From positions 1 through 53,522 of the forward strand of contig NZ_CAJODG010000020.1 in the NCBI RefSeq assembly GCF_905233635.1: a DNA stretch of 53,522 nucleotides, written 5' to 3'. The position numbers and the translations under genes are program-made. The stretch comes from Selenomonas sp. AE3005. GTDB lineage: Bacteria > Bacillota > Negativicutes > Selenomonadales > Selenomonadaceae. Below, in pieces: positions 1 through 9,080 of the stretch. Within the stretch, counting starts at the first letter, position 1. Every line of letters starts with the position of its first letter. Under the pieces are notes generated by a model that was given only the letters and a program-made list of their open reading frames with translations, searched no databases and had not been told where the DNA came from.

Positions 1-50
1 CCGAAAGTACTTGTCTGGAGACGGACTGGGAGGATAGGGCGTTGCCAGCT
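1..50 (+). rRNA. rrf: 5S ribosomal RNA, 3' end (partial)
   Basis: The first 50 bases match the conserved 3' half of bacterial 5S rRNA: the CCGAAAGTACTTG loop, the GGAGAC segment, and the GGGAGGATAGG...GTTGCCAG 3' strand that closes helix I. The 5' half lies outside the window, so an rRNA operon transcribed on the plus strand ends here. A hairpin terminator follows 25 bases downstream. The exact 3' end is set by analogy to other 5S genes. Confidence 0.9.
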
Positions 51-74
51 AAGTGCCCTTTTGGGTATTTAATG

Positions 75-100
75 AAAGCACCCTGTGGGGTGCTTTTTTT
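75..100 (+). terminator. Rho-independent terminator of the rRNA operon
   Basis: A perfect 9-bp stem (AAAGCACCC at 75-83 with GGGTGCTTT at 88-96) and a 4-base loop run into a T tract ending at 100. It directly follows the 5S rRNA 3' end. Confidence 0.9.
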
Positions 101-161
101 GTGTCTTTGTGCTATACTGTGATTGTTGTTATACATTACTATTATGGGAGGGATTTGTTTT

Positions 162-593
162 ATGGTAGAAGAATTTAAGAAGTTTATCATGCGTGGCAAT
201 GTCCTGGATATGGCTGTTGGTATCATCATTGGTGCAGCCTTCGGCAAGATTGTCACCTCCTTCGTCAATGACATTTTGATGCCGCCGATTGGACTTATTA
301 TGGGGCAAGTGGATTTCTCCAATTTGTTTATCAATCTGTCGGCTACACCTGCGGCAACTTTGGCAGAGGCAAAGGCTGCCGGTCTGCCGGTTATCGCTTA
401 TGGGGCGTTCCTCAATGCGGTTATTGATTTCCTCATTGTGGCATTTGCCATCTTCATGCTGATTAAGCAGGTAAACCGTCTGATGCCGAAGAAAGCGGAA
501 GAACCGGCCAAGGAGCCGCGTCTCTGTCCCTATTGCAAAACGGAAATTCCTGATGAGGCTACGAAGTGCCCGCATTGCACCTCGGCGTTGTAA
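162..593 (+). CDS. mscL: Large-conductance mechanosensitive channel MscL with C-terminal zinc ribbon
   Basis: Homopentameric inner-membrane channel that opens on hypo-osmotic shock to release solutes. The 143-residue protein has the conserved N-terminal amphipathic helix and first transmembrane segment (FKKFIMRGNVLDMAVGII), a periplasmic loop and a second transmembrane segment near residues 85-105. The start at 162 is chosen over an upstream in-frame ATG at 123 because GGGAGG at 146-151 is correctly spaced and the family begins with this sequence. The C-terminus carries two CxxC knuckles (CPYC...CPHC), a zinc ribbon found in some Firmicutes MscL but absent from the E. coli protein. It stands alone between two terminators. 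Confidence 0.96.
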   Translation: MVEEFKKFIMRGNVLDMAVGIIIGAAFGKIVTSFVNDILMPPIGLIMGQVDFSNLFINLSATPAATLAEAKAAGLPVIAYGAFLNAVIDFLIVAFAIFMLIKQVNRLMPKKAEEPAKEPRLCPYCKTEIPDEATKCPHCTSAL

Positions 594-623
594 TTGGACA
601 AGGTCTGTCATTATTTAAAACCT

Positions 624-659
624 AAAGGACCAGCTCTTTGGTGAGTGGTCCTTTTTTTT
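624..659 (+). terminator. Rho-independent terminator after mscL
   Basis: A 9-bp perfect stem (AAAGGACCA 624-632, TGGTCCTTT 646-654) is followed by a run of T residues, 30 bases after the mscL stop codon. Confidence 0.9.
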
Positions 660-772
660 GCGTAAAATTTAATATTGAAAATCTTAAAAATATACAGGAT
701 TTATTATGACATGAGTAGAATACATAGCCGTGTGAGATTTGATACGCCACAGGTTTAATAGGAGGGATTTTT

Positions 773-2044
773 ATGCAAATTATGGGCGGTATCATTGTGA
801 TTTTGGCGTTCGCAGCCATTATCAAGAAGTATGAGACACGAATGGTTCTCTTTGGCGCAGGCTTGCTTATGTGTATCATCGGGGGAGTGCCGGATACAGC
901 TATCACGACATTTTCCAAGCAGATGGTACACAACAGTCTGGTGCCGACAATCTGTACGGTTATGGGTTTTTCCTATGTAATGAAGCTGACGGAATGTGAC
1001 AGACATTTGGTATCATCCATTTCCGGGGTACTGAAAAAGAGTAAGATATTCCTGATTCCGTTGGCTTTTCTGCTGACATGGTGGATTAACATTGCCATTC
1101 CCAGTGCAGCTGGCTGTGCGGCAGCTGTCGGCAGTATTCTGATTCCTACATTGATGGCGGCTGGTGTTCATCCGGCAATGGCTGCCAGTGTGGTATTGGC
1201 AGGTACATGGGGCAGTGCGATTAGTCCCGGTACGTCTCATAACCCTTTCGTGGCGGATTTGGCAGGTGTGGACGTCATGACGGTAATCATGAACGAAGCT
1301 CCGGCAGCTATCATTACATCTTTAATTTGTATTGCCGTTTTAACCGCCGTGGCTGTTGTCCGCAAGGAAGGCCCCTCGGAGGAACGGGCGCAGGCATATA
1401 TGGTCAGTGGAGAGGAGTCCGCAGCCAGTCAGGAATTTAAGGTCAATCCCCTTAAGGCACTGGTGCCGCTTGTGCCGTTGGTGCTATTGATTCTGGGCAG
1501 CAAGCAGGTAGCTGTGCTGCCGCTAGTGAGTGTGCCGATGGCGATGATTTCCGGAGTTTTGCTGGGGCTTTTGGTCACGCTTACGAATCCTCAGGAAGCC
1601 ACCAAGAAATTTTTTGAAGGTATGGGCAATGCCTATGGCAGTGTTGTTGGTCTTATCGTCGCTGCGGCGGTCTTCACGGCAGGCATGAAAGCTATGGGGC
1701 TTACGGATGCGCTTATCAATGTTATGAAAGGCTCCGAATCCATCGCTCAGGTAGCCGGTGCTTTTGGCCCTTTCATCATCGCGATTATTTCCGGTTCCGG
1801 CGATGCCGCGGCGCTGGCTTTCAACGGTGCTATTACGCCGCATGCGGCTGACTTTGGCATGACGATAATGAATCTCGGTTCCTTGGCCCAGATGACAGGA
1901 GCTATCGGCCGTTCCATGTCCCCGGTAGCAGGTGCAGCTATTGTCTGCGCTGGTCTGGCCAAAGTCAGCCCTATGGAAATGACCAAACGCAATGCCCTGC
2001 CAATGCTGGCCTCAGTAATTGCCTTTATGGTTCTGTTTGGCTGA
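773..2044 (+). CDS. DcuC-family anion/C4-dicarboxylate transporter
   Basis: A 423-residue, very hydrophobic carrier of the DcuC type, with about 10-12 membrane segments and the family's small-residue signatures such as SAAGCAAAVGSILIPTLMAAG and WGSAISPGTSHNP near residues 110-165. DcuC proteins exchange or export C4-dicarboxylates in anaerobes. Here the gene is followed 22 bases later by two M20 metallohydrolases, so an acylated or carbamoylated amino acid or a dipeptide-like substrate is also possible. The start ATG has AGGAGGG at 760-766. The substrate is inferred and not fixed by the sequence. Confidence 0.82.
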   Translation: MQIMGGIIVILAFAAIIKKYETRMVLFGAGLLMCIIGGVPDTAITTFSKQMVHNSLVPTICTVMGFSYVMKLTECDRHLVSSISGVLKKSKIFLIPLAFLLTWWINIAIPSAAGCAAAVGSILIPTLMAAGVHPAMAASVVLAGTWGSAISPGTSHNPFVADLAGVDVMTVIMNEAPAAIITSLICIAVLTAVAVVRKEGPSEERAQAYMVSGEESAASQEFKVNPLKALVPLVPLVLLILGSKQVAVLPLVSVPMAMISGVLLGLLVTLTNPQEATKKFFEGMGNAYGSVVGLIVAAAVFTAGMKAMGLTDALINVMKGSESIAQVAGAFGPFIIAIISGSGDAAALAFNGAITPHAADFGMTIMNLGSLAQMTGAIGRSMSPVAGAAIVCAGLAKVSPMEMTKRNALPMLASVIAFMVLFG

Positions 2045-2066
2045 CAGGTGGCAAGGGGGCGAGGAA

Positions 2067-3371
2067 ATGAATTTCGACAAGGAAATCATGGAACTGGCTG
2101 AGAGTATGGAACCTGCGTTGATAGAGCGCCGCCGGGATTTGCACCGCCACCCGGAAAACGGTTGGACGGAGTTTCGTACAGCCTCTTTGGTTATAACACG
2201 GCTGCGGCAGCTGGGCTATGAGGTACAGTTTGGCCGTGACGTGCTGGCGGAATCCGAACGCATGGGCGTGCCAGCTGAGCCGGTGCTGACCGCGGCCAGC
2301 GAGCGTGCGCTGCGCGAGGGCGCGCCGCAGGAGCTCGTGGAAAAAATGGCCGGGGGCTATACCGGTGTAGTCGGCACGCTGGCTACTGGCCGTCCCGGTA
2401 AAACCGTGGCCCTGCGATTTGATATGGACTGTAATGACGTAGCGGAGGCAGCTGATGACAAGCATCGGCCAGCCAAGGCGGGCTTTGCCTCTGAGCATAA
2501 AGGCTGTATGCATGCTTGCGGCCATGATGGACATACCAGTGTGGGGCTCGGCGTGGCAGAGATATTGGCCAAGCTGCAGGACAGACTGACTGGGAAGATA
2601 AAGCTGATTTTTCAGCCGGCTGAAGAAGGTGTGCGCGGAGCACGGGCAATGGCCGCCAAGGGCGTGGTCGATGATGCGGATTATCTTATAGGCTCGCATT
2701 TTATGATGCCCAAGGTTGGTTTTTTGGCTTACGATGTGCAAAACTTTTTGGCAACCAGCAAACTGAACGTGGATTTTACAGGTCTGGCTGCGCATGCCGG
2801 CGGTGCTCCCGAGCAGGGGAAAAATGCGTTGCTGGCGGCCGCGGCGGCGGCACTAAACCTCCATGCCATTACCAGACATAGTGCCGGCAGCAGCCGGATA
2901 AACGTGGGGGTGCTCAAAGCCGGAACAGGGCGCAATGTCGTCCCGGCCACTGCGCATATGGAGATTGAAACCAGGGGCGCCACCACAGAAATCAACGACT
3001 TTGTCCGTCAGCGGGCGGAGCAGGTGATTAAAGGTGCTGCGCAGATGTACGATGTGGCTGTGCGCATTACGCCGATGGGCAGTGCCCCGGGAGGTAAAAA
3101 TTCGCCGGCCTTGGCAGAAAAAATCAGGAGTACGGCTGCACGGCTCGGGATTTTTGACGAGATTACCGATACCTATGATATGTGCGGCAGTGAGGATTTT
3201 ACCTACTTTATGGAACGCATGCAAAAGCAGGGCAAACAGGCAGCGTATATCATCGTTGGTGGTTCGCTGGCGGCCATCAATCACAATGACCGGTTTGATT
3301 TTGATGAGCATGCCATGGTATTGTCTGCCAGTCTGCTCGCCGCAGCGGCAGTAGATTTGCTGCAGGATTAG
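2067..3371 (+). CDS. M20 family amidohydrolase, AbgA-like
   Basis: Zinc-dependent amidohydrolase (434 residues) of the M20D type, closest in layout to AbgA, the p-aminobenzoyl-glutamate hydrolase subunit. Visible motifs are RRDLHRHPENGWTEF at the N-terminus, CMHACGHDGHT (metal ligands), FQPAEEGVRGA (catalytic/metal Glu), and a C-terminal SEDFTYF segment with a final HNDRFDFDE. The inserted stretch near residues 65-110 is typical of AbgA-type proteins. The start at 2067 follows GGCGAGGAA; an in-frame ATG at 2019 lies inside the upstream gene and lacks a binding site. It is the second gene of the DcuC-M20-M20 operon and is likely cytoplasmic. The exact substrate is unknown. Confidence 0.85.
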   Translation: MNFDKEIMELAESMEPALIERRRDLHRHPENGWTEFRTASLVITRLRQLGYEVQFGRDVLAESERMGVPAEPVLTAASERALREGAPQELVEKMAGGYTGVVGTLATGRPGKTVALRFDMDCNDVAEAADDKHRPAKAGFASEHKGCMHACGHDGHTSVGLGVAEILAKLQDRLTGKIKLIFQPAEEGVRGARAMAAKGVVDDADYLIGSHFMMPKVGFLAYDVQNFLATSKLNVDFTGLAAHAGGAPEQGKNALLAAAAAALNLHAITRHSAGSSRINVGVLKAGTGRNVVPATAHMEIETRGATTEINDFVRQRAEQVIKGAAQMYDVAVRITPMGSAPGGKNSPALAEKIRSTAARLGIFDEITDTYDMCGSEDFTYFMERMQKQGKQAAYIIVGGSLAAINHNDRFDFDEHAMVLSASLLAAAAVDLLQD

Positions 3372-3386
3372 AGGTGATGATATAAC

Positions 3387-4634
3387 ATGGTATCCAAGGA
3401 ACGTCTGTCCCGTGACCTGGCGGAAATGGCTAAGTGCAGTGATACACAGGGAACGGCCGGTATTACCCGGCTGGCCTTTACTGACAGCGACTGGCAGGGA
3501 CGGGCTTATATAATCGGGCAGATGAAAGAACTTGGCTTGACGGTAAGAATAGATGCCTTCGGCAATGTCATCGGCCGCTGGGCTGGCAGCCGGGAGGATT
3601 TGCCGGCGGTGCTGTTTGGTTCGCATGGTGACAGTGTGCCTCATGGCGGCAATTATGACGGTGTCGTAGGCGTACTGGCCGCACTGGAAGTCATACGCAG
3701 TCTGAAGGAGGAAGGCTTTGCGCCCGAACATTCACTGGAAGTCGTGCTGTTTATGTGTGAAGAATCCAGCCGGTTCGGGGCAGCGACTCTGGGCAGCCGC
3801 GCCATGCTGGGCAGGCTTTCCCAGGCTGACCTCCAGCGGCTGCAGGACGCGCAGGGAAAAACACTGTATGCGGTGCTGCAGGAACGCGGCCTGCAGCCGG
3901 AGAACGTGGGGACGGTCACTTATCCTGTACCGCCGAAAGCCTTTTTTGAAGTGCATATCGAGCAGGGGAAGGTGCTGGAACATCAAGGGATATCCCTCGG
4001 TGTGGTGACGGGAATAGCAGCGCCCACACGCCTGCGCCTGCATTTGCACGGCAAGGCTGACCATAGCGGTGCCACGCCTATGGGGCTGCGGCAGGACGGC
4101 TTGTGTGCCGCAGCCGAAGTCGTTCTCAAATTGGAAGAACTGGCGGCGGCCATGCAGGAAATACCAGTGGTAGGGACTGTTGGCATTCTGAAGGTGCAGC
4201 CCTGTGTTATGAATGTGATTCCCGGCGAATGTGAGCTCGGGATTGATATCCGCAGTATATCGGCTGCGGCCAAGGATAAAGTTGAAACGGCCCTGCGGCA
4301 GGCCATCGCGGAAATTTGCCAGCGGCGGCATATTCCCTATGATATCGAAGCGGTGTCCAAGGAAAAGCCGGTGGCTATGCGGCCGGAGATGGTGGCGTTC
4401 CTCCAAGACATTTGCCGGAAAAGTGGGGCAGAGTGTATAACAATGCCCAGCGGTGCCGGCCATGATGCCATGCACTGGGCGGAGTCAACGCCGACAGGCA
4501 TGCTCTTTATTCCCTGTAAGGACGGTATTAGTCATAATGCCGCCGAGTTTGCGGACATCGAGGATATTGTAAATGTCACCAAAGTTTTGGCAGCGGCCGT
4601 GAAAGAAGCGGCCCAAGCCGGGCAAAACTTTTGA
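3387..4634 (+). CDS. Zn-dependent hydrolase, hydantoinase/carbamoylase (AllC/AmaB/HyuC) family
   Basis: M20-type enzyme of 415 residues in the group that contains allantoate amidohydrolase, beta-ureidopropionase and N-carbamoyl-L-amino acid hydrolase. Diagnostic stretches are GSHGDSVPHGGNYDGVVG (first metal ligands), LFMCEESSRFG (bridging Glu), FFEVHIEQGKVLE, and the C-terminal SGAGHDAMHW metal/substrate loop. The GAGGTGA ribosome site lies just before the ATG, right after the preceding M20 gene's stop. With the upstream carrier this forms a three-gene operon that may import and cleave an N-acyl or N-carbamoyl amino acid. A 20-bp terminator stem follows. Confidence 0.85.
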   Translation: MVSKERLSRDLAEMAKCSDTQGTAGITRLAFTDSDWQGRAYIIGQMKELGLTVRIDAFGNVIGRWAGSREDLPAVLFGSHGDSVPHGGNYDGVVGVLAALEVIRSLKEEGFAPEHSLEVVLFMCEESSRFGAATLGSRAMLGRLSQADLQRLQDAQGKTLYAVLQERGLQPENVGTVTYPVPPKAFFEVHIEQGKVLEHQGISLGVVTGIAAPTRLRLHLHGKADHSGATPMGLRQDGLCAAAEVVLKLEELAAAMQEIPVVGTVGILKVQPCVMNVIPGECELGIDIRSISAAAKDKVETALRQAIAEICQRRHIPYDIEAVSKEKPVAMRPEMVAFLQDICRKSGAECITMPSGAGHDAMHWAESTPTGMLFIPCKDGISHNAAEFADIEDIVNVTKVLAAAVKEAAQAGQNF

Positions 4635-4648
4635 TTAGCGGTTAAAAC

Positions 4649-4697
4649 AACAGCCCCAGTGGTAATGTTAGAAAAACACATTACCACTGGGGCTGTT
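4649..4697. terminator. Bidirectional terminator, perfect 20-bp stem
   Basis: Positions 4649-4668 and 4678-4697 are exact reverse complements with a 9-base loop. The hairpin sits between two convergent genes, with A-rich sequence on the left and T-rich on the right, so it can end transcription from both sides. Confidence 0.9.
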
Positions 4698-4705
4698 TAT
4701 TATGC

Positions 4706-6109
4706 TTATTTGGCTATAAGTTTGCCGCCGCCGGGGAGTGCAATGGTTTGCCCCTTAAGGCTGGGATTGCTGTCTTTGTCGTAGTAAATATTGTGATGGT
4801 TGCTGTTGATGTTGCTGAAATCAGCGGCTGCGTCGGTGATGGTACTGACATAGGCATCAGCCGTCAGATTCCAGATAGCATCTTTCGCCAGGCTGACATG
4901 GGCGGTTTCGGCCTGATAATCGTCATTGATAGTGCCGGTGAACTTGGCAGCCGGACCAAGTTTTAAGGTGACTTTGCTGATGTTATCCGCAATAATTCTG
5001 CCCTGCAGGCGCTGCTGCTGTGCGTTAAGGGTGAAGTCACCGCCATTTTGTCCTGTGCTGCCCCAGCGGCCGCTGGCGGCCTTGACAAGGATATCGCCGG
5101 CCTGTATAAGTTCGGTATTTTCCAAGGCAGCCTCCGCCGTGGTATTGGTGACATAGAACATGGGGCCGGCAGATTTATTATTGAGCGTGGAATTTCTCGC
5201 AGTGAATCTGGCCACGCCGACATTGGCATCACCGGAAAAACTCTGATAGAGCATGACACCGTGTTTTATATGACCGGTCAGTGTCGAATTTTGCAGCGTT
5301 ATGGAATTTTTGCCTTCCACCACGGCGATTTCACTGCCGCTGGCCTCACCAATCCCGTTGGTCAGCTGGATGTTGCCCGTGGAGTAAATGCAGGGACTGC
5401 CCTCACCGGAGGTTTTGATTTTCGCGCCGTTGACAATGACATTGCCTTCGCCCCGGTCCGTAGCCAGGGCGCCGCAATGGGCACCTTCGGTGGTGATATC
5501 CACATCCTCGGCCTTGATAGTGCCGCCATAGGTCGCATCCAACCCGCGGGAGGAATTATTTTTGGTGTGGATAACAAGGTGCTTGGCGTTGACAACACTT
5601 TGGGCACCAGTGGAGAATACCGCATTAGCCCCGTCAGCGTCAGAAGTCAATGTGAGATTTTCCAGATTAGCCTGGCTGTTGTTCACGAGAATAATGGCAT
5701 TCTGGCCGGTGAAATTACTGGCGTCAGCACTGGAGGTATCACCGGTCTTTCTAAGCGTCGCCTGCTGCAGGTTTAAAACCGCGCCCTGACGTACCAGTAC
5801 TGTGCTTTCGTCTGTCCTGGCTGCGGTATAATTTTGACCTGTCAAAGTTTCTGTTCCCTGCTGGCAGATTTTTTGCGCTGTCAGCTGACTGGCATCATTA
5901 GCGCTATCCTGCATACCACCGAATTTGCCATCAGGCGGCGGTCCGGGCGGCAGCTGTCCCTGCGGCGGTGCTGCCGGGTTCGTGCTGGTAAAGATGGCCA
6001 GCGGCTGCTGTTTCATGCCGGCATAGCCCAGAGCGGAAAAACTGCCCAGACAGGTGAGGGATAAGGCCAGGGCGGCCAGTTTGCGCCCCTTGTTTGTACG
6101 TATATTCAT
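4706..6109 (-). CDS. Secreted parallel beta-helix protein
   Basis: A 467-residue protein with an N-terminal signal peptide (charged MNIRTNKGRK, hydrophobic core, likely cleavage near residue 30), then a Pro/Gly-rich linker (about 45-65) and a long region of short, regularly spaced Asn/Thr/Gly-rich strands (about 80-460). This is typical of right-handed parallel beta-helix surface or periplasmic proteins such as pectate-lyase-like folds and autotransporter passengers. No C-terminal beta-barrel, LPXTG or SLH domain is visible. The ribosome site AAAGGAG precedes the ATG. I do not recognise a specific function; adhesion or glycan interaction is a guess from the fold. Confidence 0.7.
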   Translation of the reverse strand: MNIRTNKGRKLAALALSLTCLGSFSALGYAGMKQQPLAIFTSTNPAAPPQGQLPPGPPPDGKFGGMQDSANDASQLTAQKICQQGTETLTGQNYTAARTDESTVLVRQGAVLNLQQATLRKTGDTSSADASNFTGQNAIILVNNSQANLENLTLTSDADGANAVFSTGAQSVVNAKHLVIHTKNNSSRGLDATYGGTIKAEDVDITTEGAHCGALATDRGEGNVIVNGAKIKTSGEGSPCIYSTGNIQLTNGIGEASGSEIAVVEGKNSITLQNSTLTGHIKHGVMLYQSFSGDANVGVARFTARNSTLNNKSAGPMFYVTNTTAEAALENTELIQAGDILVKAASGRWGSTGQNGGDFTLNAQQQRLQGRIIADNISKVTLKLGPAAKFTGTINDDYQAETAHVSLAKDAIWNLTADAYVSTITDAAADFSNINSNHHNIYYDKDSNPSLKGQTIALPGGGKLIAK

Positions 6110-6129
6110 AGTGGTCTCCTTTGCAAATC

Positions 6130-6351
6130 TGTGGAAAACTTTCTTTGCACATCATTATAGATAGGGAAAATTAAATTAGTTTTTGGGGGCGATTAAATTT
6201 AGCTAAGAAAGTTTATCACAGACTTATCCACAGAAACTTGGGAATAAGACGACGGTAGATGGGGATTTTCAGGGAGTTTTCAGGAAAAATACGGCACTTA
6301 TCCACAATATCCACAGTTTCTCCTGTGAATACTGTGGATAAGTGGGGATAA
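6130..6351. promoter_or_regulatory. DnaA-box cluster in a divergent intergenic region
   Basis: The 327-base gap between two divergent genes contains exact 9-mer DnaA boxes TTATCCACA at 6224-6232 and 6298-6306, and TGTGGATAA at 6333-6341. Near matches are at 6130 (TGTGGAAAA), 6307 (ATATCCACA) and 6343 (TGGGGATAA). Positions 6308-6317 and 6331-6340 are perfect inverted copies. No replication genes are adjacent, so this is a DnaA-binding or titration/regulatory site rather than an obvious chromosomal origin. Confidence 0.7.
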
Positions 6352-6436
6352 CTTTTATGGTTTTTCTAAGGAAATTTTAATCTTTGACAGTTAGAATATC
6401 ACGTTATCAACAAAATGACTGAGGAGGATTTATTAT

Positions 6437-7612
6437 ATGGCAATGACAAAGGGCAGGCAGCTTTGGCTGACGGTATTTTTAGGTTTGATGACAGCGATGG
6501 CACCGCTGTCTACTGATATGTACCTGCCGGCCTTGCCCACGATGCAGTTAGACATGGGCATATCGGCCTCCCTGGCGCAAATGACTTTGACCATGACCAT
6601 GCTGGGCATGGCGCTGGGACAGATTTTTGCTGGGCCGCTCAGCGACCGTTACGGCCGCAAGGGGCCGCTGACCATCGGCATGCTGGTCTTTACCCTGACG
6701 ACTGTTGGCTGTGTGCTGGCGGAAAATATCAATGTATTTTTGTTTTTCCGCTTTATGGCTGGTTTTGCCGGTGCCAGCGGCATTGTCATTGCCCGGGCCA
6801 TTGCCAGAGATGTCTGTGAGGGACCGGAACTGACAAAGTTCTTTGCCATGCTGATGATGGTCAACGGGCTGGCGCCGATTCTGGCTCCGGTTATTGGCGG
6901 CCAGATTTTGCTCTTTACCTCCTGGCGCGGTGTCTTTGTAATCCTCGTCCTGGTGGGGATATTCCAGCTGCTGGCGGCCTTGATGTATCAGGAAACCCTG
7001 CCTGCGGCTAAACGGATTCCGGGGTTGAAGGATTCCTTTGCCAAGTTTCCGCAGCTGTTAAAGGACAGGTATTTTCTGGGGCACTGTCTGGTGCAGTGTT
7101 TTGTGTTTGGCGCGTTCTTTTCCTATCTGGCCGGCTCGTCCTTTATCTTCCAAAATATATTCCATGTATCACCGCAGACTTACAGTCTGATTTTTGGCTG
7201 CATTGGCGCAGGCCTGCTTTTGTCTGGTACGCTGCCGGCACGGCTGGCCGGACGTGTGCCCGATGAAAAATTGCTCCACGTGTCCCTGGTGCTCCCCTTG
7301 CTGGGTTCCGTGCTGCTGTTTATGGCTTTTTATTTTCAGGCAGGCATGGCTATTATCCTGCCTGTGCTCTTTCTGACCATCGTCCCCCTGTCCGTTATGG
7401 GCGCAGCCAGTTTCTCCTTGGCGCTGTCCCGGCAGGGCAAAAACGCCGGCAGTGCCAGTGCCCTTATCGGCTTTTTCTCCATGATACTGGGCGGCTGTAT
7501 GATGCCGCTGGTCGGCATCGCCGGTGAAAACACAGCCCTGCCCATGTGCGTGATTATGATAGCAGGGTATGGACTAGGGTATATGGTGTACAGGCTGTGG
7601 GTGAAGGAGTAA
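6437..7612 (+). CDS. Bcr/CflA family multidrug efflux MFS transporter
   Basis: A 391-residue, 12-helix major facilitator. The loop between helices 2 and 3 reads GPLSDRYGRKGPLTIG (MFS motif A). The N-terminus has the Bcr/CflA hallmark PLSTDMYLPALPTM, and helix 4-5 has RAIARDVCEG...GLAPILAPVIGG, typical of this drug:H+ antiporter subfamily (bicyclomycin, chloramphenicol and similar). The ATG is preceded by GAGGAGG at 6420-6426. It is transcribed away from the beta-helix gene across the DnaA-box cluster. The actual substrate cannot be read from sequence. Confidence 0.9.
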   Translation: MAMTKGRQLWLTVFLGLMTAMAPLSTDMYLPALPTMQLDMGISASLAQMTLTMTMLGMALGQIFAGPLSDRYGRKGPLTIGMLVFTLTTVGCVLAENINVFLFFRFMAGFAGASGIVIARAIARDVCEGPELTKFFAMLMMVNGLAPILAPVIGGQILLFTSWRGVFVILVLVGIFQLLAALMYQETLPAAKRIPGLKDSFAKFPQLLKDRYFLGHCLVQCFVFGAFFSYLAGSSFIFQNIFHVSPQTYSLIFGCIGAGLLLSGTLPARLAGRVPDEKLLHVSLVLPLLGSVLLFMAFYFQAGMAIILPVLFLTIVPLSVMGAASFSLALSRQGKNAGSASALIGFFSMILGGCMMPLVGIAGENTALPMCVIMIAGYGLGYMVYRLWVKE

Positions 7613-7735
7613 ATTGGATTATTGTTTTAAATAGCTGCGGTGTTTTTCTGGTGGCAAAGATTGGCGTTTGGGGTTATAATGGTAGAATAGCAAAAATATA
7701 GGCCGAGGGGCTATGAGATATGGAGAGTGAGAATT

Positions 7736-9007
7736 GTGTTAGACATTAAGTTTGTCCGTGAACACTTGGACGAGGTGCGGCAGATGCTGCAGAACCGTCA
7801 TAATCCGCTGAATCTGGATGATTTTTCTGCCTTGGAAAAGGAACGCCGTGAGCTGCTGCAGCAGACGGAAACGTTGAAAGCAGAGCGTAATGAGGTATCC
7901 AAGGTCATCAGCCAGATGAAGAAGAACAAGGAAAATGCTGATGACAAGATTGCGGAAATGCGTGCTGTCGGGGAGAAAATTTCTGCGCTGGACGCCAAGC
8001 TGAAAGATGTAGAGGAAAAACTGCGCGACATTCTGCTGCATATTCCGAATATGCCTAAGGCTGATGTGCCTATCGGCAAGGACGATACGGAAAATCCGGA
8101 AGTGCGCAAATGGGGCACGCCGAAAGAATTCTCCTTTGAGCCCAAGGCGCATTGGGATATCGGCACGGATTTGGATATTTTGGACGCTGACCGCGCGGCA
8201 AAGGTTACCGGTGCCCGGTTTATGTTCTACAAGGGGCTGGGGGCACGCCTGGAACGTGCCTGCATTAACTTTATGATGGACCTGCATGCCAATAAGCATG
8301 GTTACACGGAAATGCTGGCTCCGTATATTGCCAATAAGGACAGCATGACCGGTACGGGCCAGCTGCCGAAGTTCGCTGAGGATATGTTCAAGCTGGAAGG
8401 GCTGGATTATTATCTGGTGCCGACCGCAGAAGTGCCGACGACGAACTATCATCGCGATGAAATTCTTGATGGCGACAAGCTGCCGGAATACTACAGTGCT
8501 TACACGGCTTGTTTCCGGGCTGAGGCTGGCAGCGCCGGCCGTGATACCCGTGGCCTTATCCGTCAGCATCAGTTTAATAAGGTAGAACTTATTAAATTTG
8601 TTAAGCCGGAAACCAGCTGGGACGAACTGGAAAGCATGGTAGATGCAGCAGAAGATGTACTGCGGATTTTGGAACTGCCGTATCACGTCGTGCAGCTTTG
8701 CACTGGTGATATGAGCTTTACCTCTGCCAAGACCTATGATATTGAGGTTTGGTTCCCATCGCAGGGGAAATATCGTGAGATTTCTTCCTGCTCCAACTGT
8801 CTCGATTATCAGGCACGCCGGGCTAATATCAAGTTCCGTCGTGACAGCAAGTCCAAACCAGAATTTGTGCATACGCTGAATGGTTCCGGTCTGGCTGTAG
8901 GCCGTACGGTGGCAGCTATCCTCGAGAACTATCAGCAGGAAGATGGTTCGGTGGTAGTGCCGAAGGCTCTGGTGCCGTATATGGGCGGTGTGGAAGTAAT
9001 CCGCTAA
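7736..9007 (+). CDS. serS: Seryl-tRNA synthetase
   Basis: Charges tRNA-Ser (and tRNA-Sec) with serine in the cytoplasm. The 423-residue protein has the N-terminal tRNA-binding coiled coil (about 30-100), class II motif 2 (FRAEAGSAGRDTRGLIRQHQF) and motif 3 (NGSGLAVGRTVAAILE). The GTG at 7736 is chosen: GGAG at 7722-7725 is well spaced and the protein then begins MLDIKFVREH, as in the family; a GTG at 7727 overlaps the ribosome site. No T-box leader is visible in the roughly 120 bases upstream; a possible -10 TATAAT lies at 7675-7680. A stem-loop region follows. Confidence 0.97.
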   Translation: MLDIKFVREHLDEVRQMLQNRHNPLNLDDFSALEKERRELLQQTETLKAERNEVSKVISQMKKNKENADDKIAEMRAVGEKISALDAKLKDVEEKLRDILLHIPNMPKADVPIGKDDTENPEVRKWGTPKEFSFEPKAHWDIGTDLDILDADRAAKVTGARFMFYKGLGARLERACINFMMDLHANKHGYTEMLAPYIANKDSMTGTGQLPKFAEDMFKLEGLDYYLVPTAEVPTTNYHRDEILDGDKLPEYYSAYTACFRAEAGSAGRDTRGLIRQHQFNKVELIKFVKPETSWDELESMVDAAEDVLRILELPYHVVQLCTGDMSFTSAKTYDIEVWFPSQGKYREISSCSNCLDYQARRANIKFRRDSKSKPEFVHTLNGSGLAVGRTVAAILENYQQEDGSVVVPKALVPYMGGVEVIR

Positions 9008-9025
9008 GGGCATTGGCTGAATCTG

Positions 9026-9045
9026 ATGTGTACGATTGTACACAT
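9026..9045. promoter_or_regulatory. Perfect palindrome between serS and the NSS transporter
   Basis: ATGTGTAC (9026-9033) and GTACACAT (9038-9045) are exact inverted copies around GATT. There is no T tract after it, so an operator is as likely as an RNA hairpin. The regulator is unknown. Confidence 0.5.
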
Positions 9046-9080
9046 GGATTACAATAATATGTCCTATACTGCTGGACAAG

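Noticed and set aside
7613..7735. T-box leader for serS
   Set aside because: The gap is too short and no T-box consensus (TGGNACCGCG) is visible.
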